In this document: positions 23,890-36,669 of the stretch, piece by piece
How the letters are laid out: each line of letters starts with the position of its first letter
Numbering within the stretch: position 1 is the first letter of the stretch
Assembly (NCBI RefSeq): GCF_002443255.2
Contig: NW_019211458.1
Coordinates: 18,223,939 to 18,287,938, forward strand
Source: Varroa destructor
Lineage: Eukaryota > Arthropoda > Arachnida > Mesostigmata > Varroidae
DNA: 64,000 bases
Direction of reading: 5' to 3'
The notes under the pieces: generated by a model
What the model was told of the DNA's origin: nothing
The model's input: only the letters and a program-made list of their open reading frames with translations
Database searches by the model: none
Made by a program: the position numbers and the translations under genes

Positions 23890-26800
23890 GAAAGCTAGTT
23901 AAGAGGGGGCAGGGAGCTTATGAAGCAGGCCTAAGAGGAAATAAAAATAACAGTTGGAAAGTATACAGTGCATGCGCTGATGTAAACAGAAAATTTTAAA
24001 AAGTATATATAGATCTAAAATAAAAACAACTGAATTGACGGAGCAAAAATGTTTGTTCAAAACGTACTATAATAACAATTGTGGTGTATTCATTTGACCT
24101 AACCTAATTTAGAGCGCATGTTTATCATCGGGCATCTATGAGATTACCAAGACGGAACCATCGGTTTCTAATCCGTTTGGCTTCTAAGACTAAGCAAAAA
24201 CTAGCACTCTTGCAAGTTATATAGAACTTTTCCAATTGTATGATAATACGAATCATGCAACGAAAGGAAGGGTCTTTTCAACCCATCAGCTCAAACTTAA
24301 TGAACATGTTCAACAGTCCAGCAACGGTAGGCTTTTTCCTGGCTGATGGTACGCAGATGAAGTTTTTTTTTTATTTAACTTATAACCTCTTCATATAGAA
24401 GGGAACTTCGTGGGCCTATAAATACTATGAAATAGCGTTCAGCCCACTGAATTTATATTGTTTGGTGTAAGGTATCTCTAGTGAAAATCACCGACAGACT
24501 GATTAAATTGTGCTGGGTTTTTCAATGATTGCAGAAGGTAATTGTTTCTCGCAGTGGTTCGCTGCACCCCCAAAATCTGAATAGTTTAATAAAGTAAGGT
24601 TGAGCTCTGGTTTCAATAGATAAAGTCCGTCTATTTCATTAGATTATCAAAAGATAGTGCGATTAGAAAGGGAGAGGTAAAAAGTAGAAAGGTATTAAAT
24701 CATACACCGAAGTATGCTCTACAATCTACCTAACGTGTTGTAGTGGACTATGCAACTCAAGCCATAAAATCTCGCTCTATCACAATTGTTTATAATCTAC
24801 TGAAATGTTTATAGGGTTTTGAGAAGTAGTTAACCAAATGTGGTGAACAGTAGATAGTGACATTTCTAGAGGAAGGTAATGGCAATAAAAGAAAACGATA
24901 AGGCCAGTATCCATATATAATGCGCAAAATGCAAAAAAGAATGTATATACATATTGTTCAAAATTAATTAAGATATATTTTGACAGGATTGTTTTTCATA
25001 AACGAGATGTATTTATTTGTTTTTTTTTCGCGCTAAAGGACCGTTAGTGCTTTCTGAAACAAAGCCACAGGCTTGTTGGGCAATCTTCATTTTGGAAACT
25101 TAAGTTTGGACCAGCTACTGCTTACTAGACCGAATAAATCCCCACTGAAATCAGAAACTTCCTTCCTGGTTGACTTGGCGCCAGCTTCCATACGGCTTTA
25201 GAAGAACACGAAAAGCAATTCTGTGAAGCCGAGCAAACGATTAGCGAGTTCGATAAAATAGAAAATGTTGTAAAAGATCCCTAAAAAAGAGTATAAAAAG
25301 CATGGAAATTAAAGATTATTTTTAACAAAAGGGCTACCTATTAAGTTACTGAGATAAAGCCCAAGAGTTCGTGTTCTTTTTTGTTGAATTTTTTGTCCAC
25401 TTGGACACTTTTTGCCTACTGTAAGCTTAAATGGAGCAATACATGATAACCCGCGTGAGCGTGAAATTTTCCTCACCGTTACCAGCAAGATCTGCTTTTT
25501 GCCTAAATGGCAAAAAAATCATCGAAAATAATTTATGATCGATTCGAGTCGAAAGTGTGATCAGAGCTAATGATTAGATACATTTTCATTTGCTACGTTA
25601 CAATGTATTGTATATGTGCAGGACAATTAAGCGAGAATATTTTCCAGCTATTACCCGTCGAATCACGGACCGGATCCTGACCTAGGCACTGCAGGTTAAA
25701 CACATTTAAAGGGTGAGCCTTTGATTTATTTCGCTTTTTTCATAACGGCATTCTCTGTATCGGCTACGTGATTTTTTACCATTTCAATTTCGTTTAAACT
25801 TGGCGGGAAGGCCAGCTAGTGGCCTCTATGTTTACCTGGAAGCTGTCTGAGACTGGTTCTCGAATAGGTTTGGAAACACTTTATAATAATGAAGGCAGGG
25901 AAAGCGTTCCTTTGAACGATGCCCTCAAATGAGCTTAGTACACATCTCCAAGTCAATACATTATTTTCTGCCTTATTTGTTTAAGTGTAAAGCTAAAAAG
26001 CACTTAAACTACCCACGAATAATCACCAAAATGCGTTCATCCAAAATGAACCTTCCACATTATTTCGTAGGACTGTTTCTCTAGTGAACACGAACTTTCT
26101 AAAAAATTGCCACTTTTTACGACGTCCCCCTGCTATATCTTTTTTAAACGGAAACTTTCTTACGACCATTTTTTATTTATTTTACGATAATTGCAACCTT
26201 ATAATAAACAGACAGCCCCGATCGGGTTTGCCCGGTCAATCAAGCTGGCCCACGATGCGGGTATTGTGCCGCGTTCCGCAATCCATTGGTATTTTTACAA
26301 AGCTTTAATACGATCTCTAATACGATAAAACTGCATTTGATGGTAGTGTCGATATTGTTTGGTAAGTATAGAAAAATACATTTAGATCGCTAGAATCAAG
26401 CGTCTTTCAAAAGACCGCACGTGACGGCATTACGCTGCTAACTTACGTCCTCCATATTGGAAAATGACTAATGTCGAACGTGTAAAACTAAATGAACGAT
26501 CTGACTTGATCTACTCTATTGAAATAATTGAATATCAATTATAGAAAAATTTCACAGCCATTTTCGCTGTGCAGCCCCAAGCTAAACCCTATTCCTATCA
26601 TTGAAATAAAAGGAAAAAGCGTAGTTAGTAATTTTTCGAAAATTGAGATGAACCGTTGGGCGTAAATTTTTTATAACATAGACGTATAATAGCTTCTGTG
26701 AATTTTCGGTTTATCAAGATGCACATTACTATGTCTAATCAGATGCTCGTATCTGTAAATTGAATGTAGCACGCAGAACAAACACTTTTGCGGATCCGTT

Positions 26801-29780
26801 TCTCACAAAAAAGCATCTACGCTGTAACGAAAGAATAAGACAAAAGGTAGAGATATACACATGTTCGAATTGCGCACCTCACCGTTTTTGAGAGCCTGAA
26901 AGTCGGCCAGGAAAAAGAGCGTATTAGTAAATTAAAGGGCGAACTATACTTTAATTCCAATATATAATTATAAATATCAAGTTCTTGTCTTATTCAGTAT
27001 TACAAAAGCAAAAAGCTATGTAGCGAATTCGAGGAATCAGTTTTCGGTGGAGATGCCCGCCGCGGCGGCATTTGCGCTAAAAGCCCGCTTAGCTGACGTA
27101 AGGCCATCGTCTTCGACCGTCCATAAAGTACAATGAGACTAAAACCCTTCAAATTGAAACCGAAAACTACCCGTGGATGAATACCTACCTAGTATTGGAT
27201 AGTAGCATTCATTCGATGCCAGCCGTATATAATGGTGTGCATATTTACTCCAAATCATTAAAGCTAAAGTGATAATTCCGTCGTTTTCAATAGTGGCACT
27301 TCGAGTTGACGTTACGTGCATTTTCTCCCTACGGACGCGACCCGGATACAGTTAACTGCTTTTTAGGTTCCCATTGCGAGTCGCAGGCACATGCTAGCTA
27401 CCCAAGTGAACGTTTCCAAGCCTGCCATTCATAAGTAGGGTCCGTTTTGTTCGCGAGTTTATCGGACGTCTGAAACACACTAGAGATGCACGGTAACTAC
27501 TAGATGCTTAAGAACAATATACAACTGCTATTTCTTCAATAAATCGCAGCTGTTTCTTTGGTAATGGCTCGTTCCATATTGCTCCCTTCGTATTCAGGAT
27601 CCTCTCGTGCTACAGCTGATATTGACATATGACGAGGCGTTGCTCGATCGGGGCGAAATAGTGAGATAGCACCACAGGGAAAGACCGTGAGCCTAGCATC
27701 GCACGCCGTAGAAAACGACTCGATACGACGATTGTTCGCCAATCGAGCTCCTGTTATCGTAGGTCACTCACTGCGTACCGCTTTACTAGCCAGTTATATA
27801 CAATATCATAATTATTATAGTACAGCCATATCAAAATCTGTCGTTGCGTGTACAGGTACACTTGATCGACTACTTACTGATCACTTGAGACGAGCTTGTT
27901 TCCTCAGCCCGCGAAACACTTACTGAATGGTACTAGAGAAAACATTTTCTGTTGAACTGTTGAAAAATTATGCACCTACTGAATCTTAGAGCTAGTACTA
28001 TGAATCTTTTAAATGAGGCGTTTCTATGCTACGCTTCCATCAGTTTTGAGAAGTTTCACCGACTACAGACAAAGCACGAACTACTAAAGAAAAACACACA
28101 AATCGATTTGTCGTCTGCGTTATATCATTTGATGTCAAACTTTTATTTACTAATAATAAGAAGTAATCTCTTGTTGCATTGTATATATATATATATCAAT
28201 CTGAACTAAGTTTGCGATTGTAAGTCATGCTTACACGAACGACGAATAGTTACAGTAAAAACAATAGTAATATGCTATCTAGTTCGTAGCACATAACAAG
28301 AAGACATTTTACTTGAAAGTTGTAACTTTCCCTGTTACATGTGATCTATTTATTATCATAACCACTCTCCGTGACCTGACAGCATCGAGACCCTTATACT
28401 AATGTTAATAAGATCGTATATATCGCTTTTCCATTTATTTCATATTAAATCTCACTTCGTTTGAAACCCCCTTTCTCGTGTGCATTTGTCTTACCAATCG
28501 CAGCAGTTGAATTCGCTTGTTAGTTCTGACAGATTAAACATTTGTCGGTGCCACTCTGTGCTTAGAGTCTATTTCTTCTTGAGGGAAAATTCCACGAACA
28601 ATCCCATGTGGGCAAAATACAAAGCCGTTTTGTATAGGAAATAGTGTTTTTGTGAGACCTTATCGATGAGGCGTTTGTAACATTTGGAATTATCAAAAGA
28701 CATGCAAGTATAATTTTTTTACGTTTGATCAAGTCTCCACTTCGTTTTGGCGTTCTGCCTACTTCGGCCCCCGGTTGAAAGGGCCGATTCCACAGCTGAG
28801 GAACCAGGAGTGTTGCCACACGCCTGGTAACGTCATAAATAACTGTGCGACCTACATTCGACAAGACATTCTACGAATGAACCTTATGCCACTGAATGAC
28901 CTGTATTAGCCTGATGCGTTCATCGAAAATTTCCCTTGAATGATTCCTGCATTACTCTGTCCTCCAGCTGATGACGAAAAGATGTGTCTAATTAGAGCTC
29001 CTCGAAGAAAAGATCTCCCACGTGCAGAAGACCTCTTCATTCCCAGGCCCAGTCATCTGCTAAACCCGTGAAAATATTCCACCCAGTGTCAAAGATATGT
29101 CTCAAGTTATTTCGCTGATCTTCTAGAATCAGCAATGTGTCTAAATAGTGAGCTGAAATAAACTTCTGACCAAAAATCGCTAGGGATAAGATCAGCTGAC
29201 GGTAACTGTCTGAATATTAACAGCGTGCCAAATATCCAAAGAAAATTTGCGCGCATGCATAGTGTTTAGTGGGTACGTATGCATGGCGTACAATTCGAGG
29301 AAGACCTATGATTTGTGACTGAATTTCCTTTGTTACTTTTATTTTTTCATTTATTTAGTATACCTTCCTGCCTTTCAAAAACTAAGCTAGTGCTAGGTGG
29401 CTTTATGGGTACATGTCTCTGCAATAGAAGCCGTTTAGGAGAAGGACTGCCATACACATCTACAAGGAATAATGTCTGTTGCGAACCGGATAGCAAACAA
29501 TAGACGAGCAGATAAACGGGTTGGGGGAAAGTTCTCTCATCTGTAAAAGGGCAATACCGAAGTGCCGAAAAATACACATAGAAGCTCTAACATGGTGAGG
29601 TTATAGTCAAATGTAATTACAAAGGAAATCGAGTGATTTGACAGTTACCTTGAACCAAACGAGGTTGCTCTAACCTAAGCTAATAATCAACGTAATACGA
29701 AAATGCAGATTCATCAAAGGAAGAAAATATTTAAATAAATCTTCCGAAACAGTTCGTCATAGATGATGGGAACATTTTAG
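23890..29780. other. no firmly supported gene
   Basis: Long AT-rich stretches. The best isolated signals are a TTTG/GTAAGTAT donor at 26352, after a frame open from about 26211, and a minus frame at 27780-27536 that looks protein-like but is matched by an equally open plus frame (27687-27926). Confidence 0.3.
28182..28196 (+). repeat. short (TA)n run
   Basis: About 15 bases of alternating T and A. Confidence 0.85.
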
Positions 29781-29787
29781 GCACTGC

Positions 29788-31034
29788 TCAGTGTAGCTTG
29801 CGATTGAAAAACGTTAAAACTGGCAAAACGAACGTGAAGGTCACTCCCCGTTGCCACACTGTGGCTCCGTTGCAGAAGTCCTTAACAATGATTGTGTCGG
29901 CGGACATAGCACCGCCGGTGTCCGACTCATCTGTGTCGGCCATTCGGTAGAGAAATCGCATCTGACAGTCAACCACCTGAAACAGTTGAGGACCAAAACA
30001 AACGCAAGCAGAAATAGTTCATGAGTGTGTGCTGTGCCTTCATGGATATTGGCAGCCGTTTTGTCTTCAGTACAGTAATTTAGTGACCTGAATAGTCCAC
30101 AGTTACATACCGTCTTGTGCTCGGACCCCTTACAAATGCAGTGGAGATTATTTTAAATAGAAACTATAAGCAATGCTTTAAGGAATTATACTTACAGTCA
30201 TAGTACCGTCGGCCATTGTTGTCTTGTTCAGCCTTGCCTTCACTTTATAGTATGGTGGCTTGCAGTCCTGAAGGATAGATCATATACAACGTGAAAGCGC
30301 ATCGTAAACAGATAAACGAGCTCAAGTGACTCTGCCCCCCATATCAAACGGACGTCGTAGAGGAGAAAAAGCTTTCTTTTGTCTAATTTTGTCTGTGTCT
30401 AAATTTGATATTTATACACGTACTCGTTTACGTGAATCACATTTAATTTATACGGCTTCCTTTGTAATCGGTTGCTCATTGGTAGCTTGTAGTCATAGCC
30501 TAAGCAGATAGGCGTAAACAGCAAGGCGTGAACTGAGGAATAATATGAAAGGAAAATACCTTCATTTTAGCCGTTTCGACTGAATCTAGAGTCCACGACG
30601 TTTTGTTCTCTTTGATATTTTGGTAATCGATCGCCCTTCTGACGATTTCCTCCGCTTCACTCTGAAATGAACAGACGCATCAACTCAAACGGTAGCAGAT
30701 TACACTCAAAGTGCATATCTATGATATGAACTAGCCGTATAGTACCATCGAAGTGACTAGCGAAACGTCTATTCGAAACCTTCGACTTGGAGCCGACCCA
30801 AGCTACCGGTCATTTCAAGCCTAAATGAAACATACGTGTATTGCCACTTACGATCGAAACGTTTGTGAAGTCCTGACAGCAGTCATATTCGTACGCCTTC
30901 GTGCACTGCATCGTTGTCGACTTCACTGAGGATTCTGTTGACGTCGTCATGGTTGACTCACTGCTTACGGCTTGTGTAGCAGCTGTTAATGTGATAATTA
31001 GAAAACAAGATGTTTCAGTTTCCTTCGTTAGCAT
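29788..31034 (-). CDS. secreted cystatin-like protein, four exons
   Basis: Spliced from exons 31034-30852, 30661-30560, 30267-30196 and 29976-29788, it gives a 181-residue protein. All introns are phase 0. Donors are GTAAGT, GTATTT and GTAAGT, and each acceptor is a pyrimidine tract ending in CAG. Introns are 190, 292 and 219 nt. Residues 10-25 form a hydrophobic signal-like segment. The mature part has six cysteines (44, 52, 53, 97, 123, 154) and three N-glycosylation sequons (N58, N80, N109), so it is probably secreted and disulfide-bonded. Residues 62-110 run helix, then KTSWTLDSVETAKMK, then PYYKVKARL, which matches the cystatin order of helix, strand, first loop, strand. Intron 2 falls at the loop position. 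The inhibitory QxVxG loop is absent and replaced by a Cys-Lys-Pro-Pro turn, so protease inhibition is doubtful. The C-terminus (164-176) is hydrophobic. The gene structure is convincing; the family is my inference. The start is uncertain: the n-region is acidic and an upstream signal exon may be used instead. Confidence 0.68.
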
Positions 31035-31621
31035 GGAGGGTTGCCATTGTCAATGGGTGAGAACATACATTAGAAACTCGAGTGACTATTTCGTATTCAT
31101 AATACCAATGCTACTATAGAACCTGTTGAAGTTCTTTCTCGCCTAACATCTTTAAACTATGTGCACTTGAACTATATTATCGAAGCAAACGACCTACTGT
31201 AGAAGTTGTTTTTTTGCCAAAAGATAAAAGGCACAGGCCTATTAAACCTAAGTGCATGTTAATGTTAATCAGTATCACAGCCATAAGAGAACGCTATAGT
31301 ACGTTGCTCGTAGAGCAGCTGGCCAACATGTCCAAGTAAGCGCGCACAAAGTGGAAAGGAACATTACTCAATCTACGTTGTACTTATAAAATTGTCCTTG
31401 TTAATGATTTCCATCAAAGGAATAACAGGGTCAGTTTGAGCACGGACTAAAAATAAGACATAATTTCAGATGACGCTTTGGAGGGAGCGTTCTTTGGAGA
31501 ATTGTTGAGACGGCACTGGACGTTCTCTGCAGTGGTACGCAGCATTTTATTCGACGGATATTGCCGTCGTTATCCCAGTACGATGGTGTTTTTCTATTCT
31601 ACGCGATAAACAAATAATCAC

Positions 31622-31640
31622 AAAAAAAAAAAAAAAAAAA
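31622..31640 (+). repeat. A-run, 19 bases
   Basis: Homopolymer with no recognisable retroposon body on its 5' side and no target-site duplication that I could match. Confidence 0.9.
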
Positions 31641-31933
31641 CTATTTTACGTAAAGGCAGTTGCACATAAAATAGCTGGATTGGATGATTATGTATCAAAT
31701 AACTCAGTTGTCTCTTAGCTGTTTTTAGCGTTCATTTTCCTATTGACTGCCATGTACTAAATGAAGCTACTTATGTCTTTCCTTGTCCCCTGCCGTACGT
31801 TTGCTGCTCGTAAAGATGCTCATTGTGCGTCACTATCGTATCTCAGTAACATAATTTTGTGACAAAAAAGACTGCACACATGTTGTCATGCATAAACGAA
31901 AGGAATACGAATGCAACAATATTACAGGTTAGC

Positions 31934-32116
31934 GGCAAGCGTTTTTTGAGTTCTAAGGCCGTAGGTAAAAGGAGACGTGCCTGTACTCGCCGTAGTCGGT
32001 CCATCCGCAGCAGAAACCAACATCACCGTTGTCATCGTATGAATAGCAAAGCCGAAGATCAAAAGGGTCCTCAAAAAGATAGCGGCATTTACTGTGAAGA
32101 TGTCCTGGTTTGCCAT
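31934..32116 (-). CDS. possible upstream signal-peptide exon of the cystatin-like gene
   Basis: This open frame starts at an ATG in good context (ACAATGGCA). It encodes a strong signal peptide: a short polar start, then FLRTLLIFGFAIHTMTTVML, then a VSA-AD cleavage-type site, followed by a Thr/Ser/Ala-rich stretch. It lies on the same strand, about 1 kb upstream of the cystatin-like gene. The first exon of that gene contains an internal acceptor-like site (TTTTCTAATTATCACATTAACAG) just before the codons for ATQAVSS. Joining there needs a phase-1 donor. The only one in frame is a weak GTACAG after the PTTA codons; the result would be a continuous Thr/Ser-rich linker. It could equally be an unrelated small open frame. 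Confidence 0.3.
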
Positions 32117-32119
32117 TGT

Positions 32120-33940
32120 CAGTGTAGCAGCTAGCGTCTTGCTGTAGTGTATGGCCCGAGTATAAAATCAGCTGGTTAAATAGGTGGATTACCGACAGAG
32201 AGCAGTCGCTGCAATGGACGCAATTAGAAAATCCAGATACACAGAGTCAGTTTGAAGCCGATGAGTCTTCGAACATACATAGTCTATAATAAAAAATAGG
32301 AAATAAATAAAAAATAAGAAAAAAAATAATACACTGATAATGCAATAATTCTGAAATGTATGCATACATAAAACCTTAGACAACGATGGGCTCAATTTCG
32401 TTTAATGCTTAAATCACTGTTCTCGAATAAAAACTAATGTATGCATATGTGGCTTACAAGTGTTTTTCTAACCAAACTTCAGATCGTATCGATTCTAGAT
32501 GTAGTGGTCATCCATCTTATCCGCCCATCTACTTAAATATTTTCGAGATAATAGATTTAACAAGTAGATCTCGAGATATCTAACTGACTAGTCTGAGCTG
32601 ATTTTATGTCCTGCAGTGCAGTCAACATCAGAGGCGCCTTAACCTGCCTTGTATAACGACTTCTTCTTGCCGAGCGAATGCGGGAGGATCGTTCAAAGTT
32701 CAAAGACTGTTTGTAAAAATAACAACTTGTTTTCATTGTCATATCGGATACTGAGACTACGCAGACGTCGCTCAACACGTAGAAACAAATGATATTACAA
32801 GACGTTCTACATAAATGTAGCACTGTTGCCCACAAAATTGTCGGCTGTGAGATATTTTCTATGTGGACATCGAAATAGCTTGCGAAGCATGTTATCGGTA
32901 CGCTTATCAAACTCAAACTAGCTGGATCAATGGTATACGAAGATCACTCTTTCCTCTGGAAAATTTCCGAATGTGATAAGGGCATCCTACCTGGGGGCAG
33001 CCAGTGACTGCATAGTGTTTCTAAGAACGTGGCAGTTTAGGCTCAAATTTGACTGTGGAGACCAGCCATCTAACGAAACACCTAAGGGCAGCCCCAAACG
33101 TAAAGCTCTGAGGCGAAAACACTGAGACACCTGCCTTGATCGAATGACGCAATTAAAAGGTCAACACCTGCCCTACGTCGTTTGTAACGAATGTTTCAGA
33201 CGAGCATGAAACGGACATAGATAGAGACACTGTTGTCTTGTATTGGGCACGAAAGTGATCTGTTAATAACAATAAAATTACTCAAACAAACATCTAGAAC
33301 GATGCGTACGATTAGCGCCTATCTCCGCCACAACTCAGAGCGCGAGTATCTTCCTACATTTTTATTGATGATAATACCTAGTAATAGTTCGCTTAGAGAA
33401 AAACTGTAGAAATCGTTAAAATTGCTAGTTGTTTCATTGAAGTGTGTGTAAACGCTTTTCGGCTGAGCTCCTCAACCGATTAAAGAGCTTAACGCATTTA
33501 GAGAAGGCATGCCTTCTACTTATTTACCAGACCAAATGGCAAGTTGCCAAAATTTGACAATGTTGGAAAAAATCAGCTTTCACAAAATTAACTCTATCTA
33601 CGAGGCGGTGAAGTCCATGTAGCGCCAATATAAATCAATCACTAGGAAAGACTTGCATCGTCTCGAATAGCGATAGAATTAAGATGCCAGCCACTTAACT
33701 CTGGCGAACAATCGAAGAAAGCGAGGCTTTCACTGCAAAAAAAAAACGCCACTGAGCTTGAAACTGTATAGGACGGCATAGCGGCTTAATTACAACGATG
33801 TCTGCAACATTGGATCAGACACGTCTCTATTAAAACTCAACTCACATAGAAGCCTTACCATCTTTGATCTATTTTTAAACTGTCCAGCCTTATTGAATTA
33901 AGTGGATCAATTACGGTTCCACCAATAAAATCTCGAGATT
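32120..33940. other. no supported gene
   Basis: Contains low-complexity A/T-rich sequence (32280-32340) and one 119-codon minus frame at 32557-32916 with no splice support or recognisable domain. Confidence 0.35.
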
Positions 33941-33944
33941 TAAG

Positions 33945-34184
33945 ATGAATCTGCCTGTTCGATATATCGCTATCACGCCTCATACATTAGCTAGGATCCT
34001 AACGAGAAAAGACGCAAATATCATTTATCTATTGTACATTATCGATGGTTTCCAGTTTGAATCCGACTGGGAAACAATCACAGGGCTGTACCGCCCGACA
34101 AACGAAGGAAGCGTGCAAGCGTCGCATGAACGGCGACTCGATGGTATACTCTCACTGCCACCATCTTATTGGCATCGTCAATGA
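33945..34184 (+). CDS. candidate single-exon small protein
   Basis: An ATG at 33945 opens 79 codons to TGA. The frame is open a further 16 codons upstream. The product has a hydrophilic second half (FQFESDWETITGLYRPTNEG) and no recognised domain or signal peptide. It ends about 80 bases before a TATA-like stretch and a CGG repeat, so it could be the 3' end of one gene or chance. The length alone is not significant. Confidence 0.18.
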   Translation: MNLPVRYIAITPHTLARILTRKDANIIYLLYIIDGFQFESDWETITGLYRPTNEGSVQASHERRLDGILSLPPSYWHRQ

Positions 34185-34298
34185 TAACGATATCTATTTT
34201 TGACTATAACATAGGTTTGCTCTTTCCCCAACTGCTATGCATCTCGTACCATTATCATAGACATTATATATCTATATAACTGTTGCCGTTCCTGTTAA

Positions 34299-34336
<38 letters not shown>
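34299..34336 (+). repeat. (CGG)n trinucleotide repeat
   Basis: Perfect GCG/CGG repeat of 38 bases (12-13 units), followed at once by CTGCCGCC. It lies between a TATA-like stretch and a candidate first exon, so it may be in a 5' leader. Confidence 0.95.
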
Positions 34337-34394
34337 TGCCGCCGATCGATGTTGAAAGGATACTAGAGCCAGCAACGGTAGCTATACCAGCAGA

Positions 34395-34490
34395 ATGTTG
34401 TATCATCTAAATGGCCACCGCCACCAGCGATCGTCTGAAGCAACGAGTACAGTCGGGCTAGCTATGATTACAGTAGCGCTACAACATCAA
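34395..34490 (+). CDS. candidate first coding exon after a CGG-repeat leader
   Basis: A TATA-like stretch (TATATATCTATATAA, 34265-34279) is followed about 20 bases on by a 38-base GCG/CGG repeat. Next comes an ATG at 34395 that opens 32 codons to a CAA/GTGAGA donor in phase 0. The peptide (MLYHLNGHRHQRSSEATSTV...) has no recognised domain. The arrangement of TATA, GC-rich repeated leader, ATG and donor is what a 5' exon looks like, but I could not find the next exon. If unspliced, the frame would run to 34592. Confidence 0.25.
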
Positions 34491-36183
34491 GTGAGAACTT
34501 TTTATCACACAAATATAGGACGAATTTCACAAACGGGAGATATCAGTCACGCAACAACACCTAGAGAATTCAACAATGGAACTAGTTTATAAACAACAGT
34601 AAAAGTCGATGCACGATCGCGACGTACAACTCCTGAGCCAGATTCAAATTGGATGTTTAAACGAGATAACTCTGTAGAATGTCTAATCCGACGTTATGAT
34701 TCAATGGATGCGGGAGGGAAGCGACCCTTCGATAGAACGAAATCATGATGAGAAATACTTTAATTGTATGTTTTCTGTTATCACGCAGTTGATAGCGTCT
34801 CGCCTGTTTAGCGTTCCTTGATCTAATACGAAGCTAGCACAATACCTGCTATAAGGTCGAAGCACTACTATTTGCGTATAGGTCGCTAACTCCGTTCTCT
34901 ATTCTGAAAATAAAAAGTGAATTTTCCATTTCCTATTTTGTACAAATGGCCACTTGTCTACCTAACTTAAGCTCGCGCAAACAAGTTGAGGATATAGAAT
35001 AACGAAGTCGAGCGAGAACAAGTGTGATTTTCCACGATTACGTCTTTCGTCAAGATTTAGTACCTAAGCGTAAAGTAGTTTAAGCAGCGTAAAGTAGTAA
35101 TCAGCTATAATGGAATTCACGTGCTAAGTAAGGGTAAGCATTCTACGATACCTATTGAATTGAAGGTCTGCAAATAGCCTGATGGGGTTCAGTTAATACC
35201 GCACCTAAAAAACTGAACCTTAGCAGTTCTGTTAGGAAATGTCAGTGTCGTGATAAATAGCTCTGCAAGCGCGCATACGTAGCCGTAACTATAGTTCCTC
35301 GAAAAGAAACATCGGATACAGTTAGAGACGTTCACTTATAGCATCATGTCGGAAGTGAAGTTTGATCGTGTCAGCTTGTGTATCGTACATCCAAAATCTG
35401 AGCGCAGCATCCGGATCTTCAAAGAAACAGCATTACGGTCCTGGGACCATTGTTAAAAGCTTGTATCACAGGTGACGTGGAGATTTCACCTATAATATAA
35501 AATTATATGGTATTAAACGTGAACGGGTAGAACCAGCATAGGCTGCCGCGCATAACGAACCCAATTTTCTTTTGTATGTTTTTTTTATTTGTAAGTATCT
35601 TACGCAACTCTGTGTAAACAAAACTCCTTTCCAACGGTTAAAATAAACCCATGAATGGTCGGCATGCATCCGGTACAACGGATACGCCGCTGATTTATTC
35701 CATATATCGGGCACAAAACCCGCAAAAATTCAAAATCGTTTCCACAGAACTCGAGGGCACGGAACCGTTTCGCCTTTTCAAAGCAGTGTTTTTACACGAA
35801 CTATAATTTATGGCGTATGGGTACACCACAAATTCTTCAACCGTATCAAATAGGCGATACAACTCTATCTGGTAAAACAAAGTGAAATTAATCAATTAGA
35901 TTGAACTACATTGTATTACCTTTGCGTTTATTGCCATGTGCAATGCCATCAAGCGAAATCTTACTTCTTTAACGGTGATTACGTGTACCGTTTATAAAAA
36001 GAACGTTCTCACTTGGATACGATCTTTTTCTGCTTTCCTTCTCATTATTAATGATCAGCACGTTATAGTTTCTTTCTCTAGCCTCTTTTTCAAGCATTAC
36101 AGGAGGCGTATATTATAACTCTGGTGGAAATTTGCACTCAATTCAATATTTGTTTTCGTAATCGCTGCCGCAATCCTTTCAAC

Positions 36184-36201
36184 AAAAAAAAAAAAAAAAA
36201 A
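36184..36201 (+). repeat. A-run, 18 bases
   Basis: Homopolymer between an AT-rich stretch and a more GC-rich, open-frame stretch. Confidence 0.9.
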
Positions 36202-36461
36202 CGACCAGTCAACCAGGGAAACAGCGTTATCCCAGTAGCGCTTCCGCCACGCTTCACCGACTACCACCCGAGTCGAGATGGCGTCGCTGATCTTGATGGT
36301 CAGTGGTTATCGAATAAAAAGAGTTTCGCGTGTGCAACGGACAACAACTACGTTCTCGATTACAACTCGCCATTTATCTCGCAGAACAATAAAAACAAAT
36401 GTGGAAAAACGCCAAGATAAGGCAGCTGCGCTATTCTCTCTCTGCTGCCCACTGTATTTAC

Positions 36462-36669
36462 CTATAGTTCACTGCATAAAAATGAAAACGTAATTCGTGT
36501 ACACAAATCACTAACTGAATGTGAATCTTACTACCAGCCATGTTATGAGATGTTAACCATACTAAAATATGGCGTTCCTTTTCTTCTCCCAATAACTTTA
36601 CAAACAACCAGAAGACTTCGTGCGTCGTGCTGAACGACGCGTGCTCAAGAAAGACGACTCCAGGAAAGG
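36462..36669 (-). CDS. candidate internal exon, unrecognised
   Basis: The acceptor (GGGCTAATTTGTGCGTTGTGTAG) opens a phase-1 frame of 68 codons to an ATAG/GTAAAT donor in phase 2. The stretch contains VFWLFVKLLGEEKERHILVW, a plausible alternating hydrophobic and charged helix. The neighbouring plus strand (36124-36420) is also open for 98 codons beyond an A-run. No domain or partner exon recognised. Confidence 0.17.

Noticed and set aside
27536..27926. Protein-like frames on both strands (minus ending ERAITKETAAIY, plus ending LSPRNTY).
   Set aside because: Both strands look equally coding, so the appearance has no weight without homology or transcripts.
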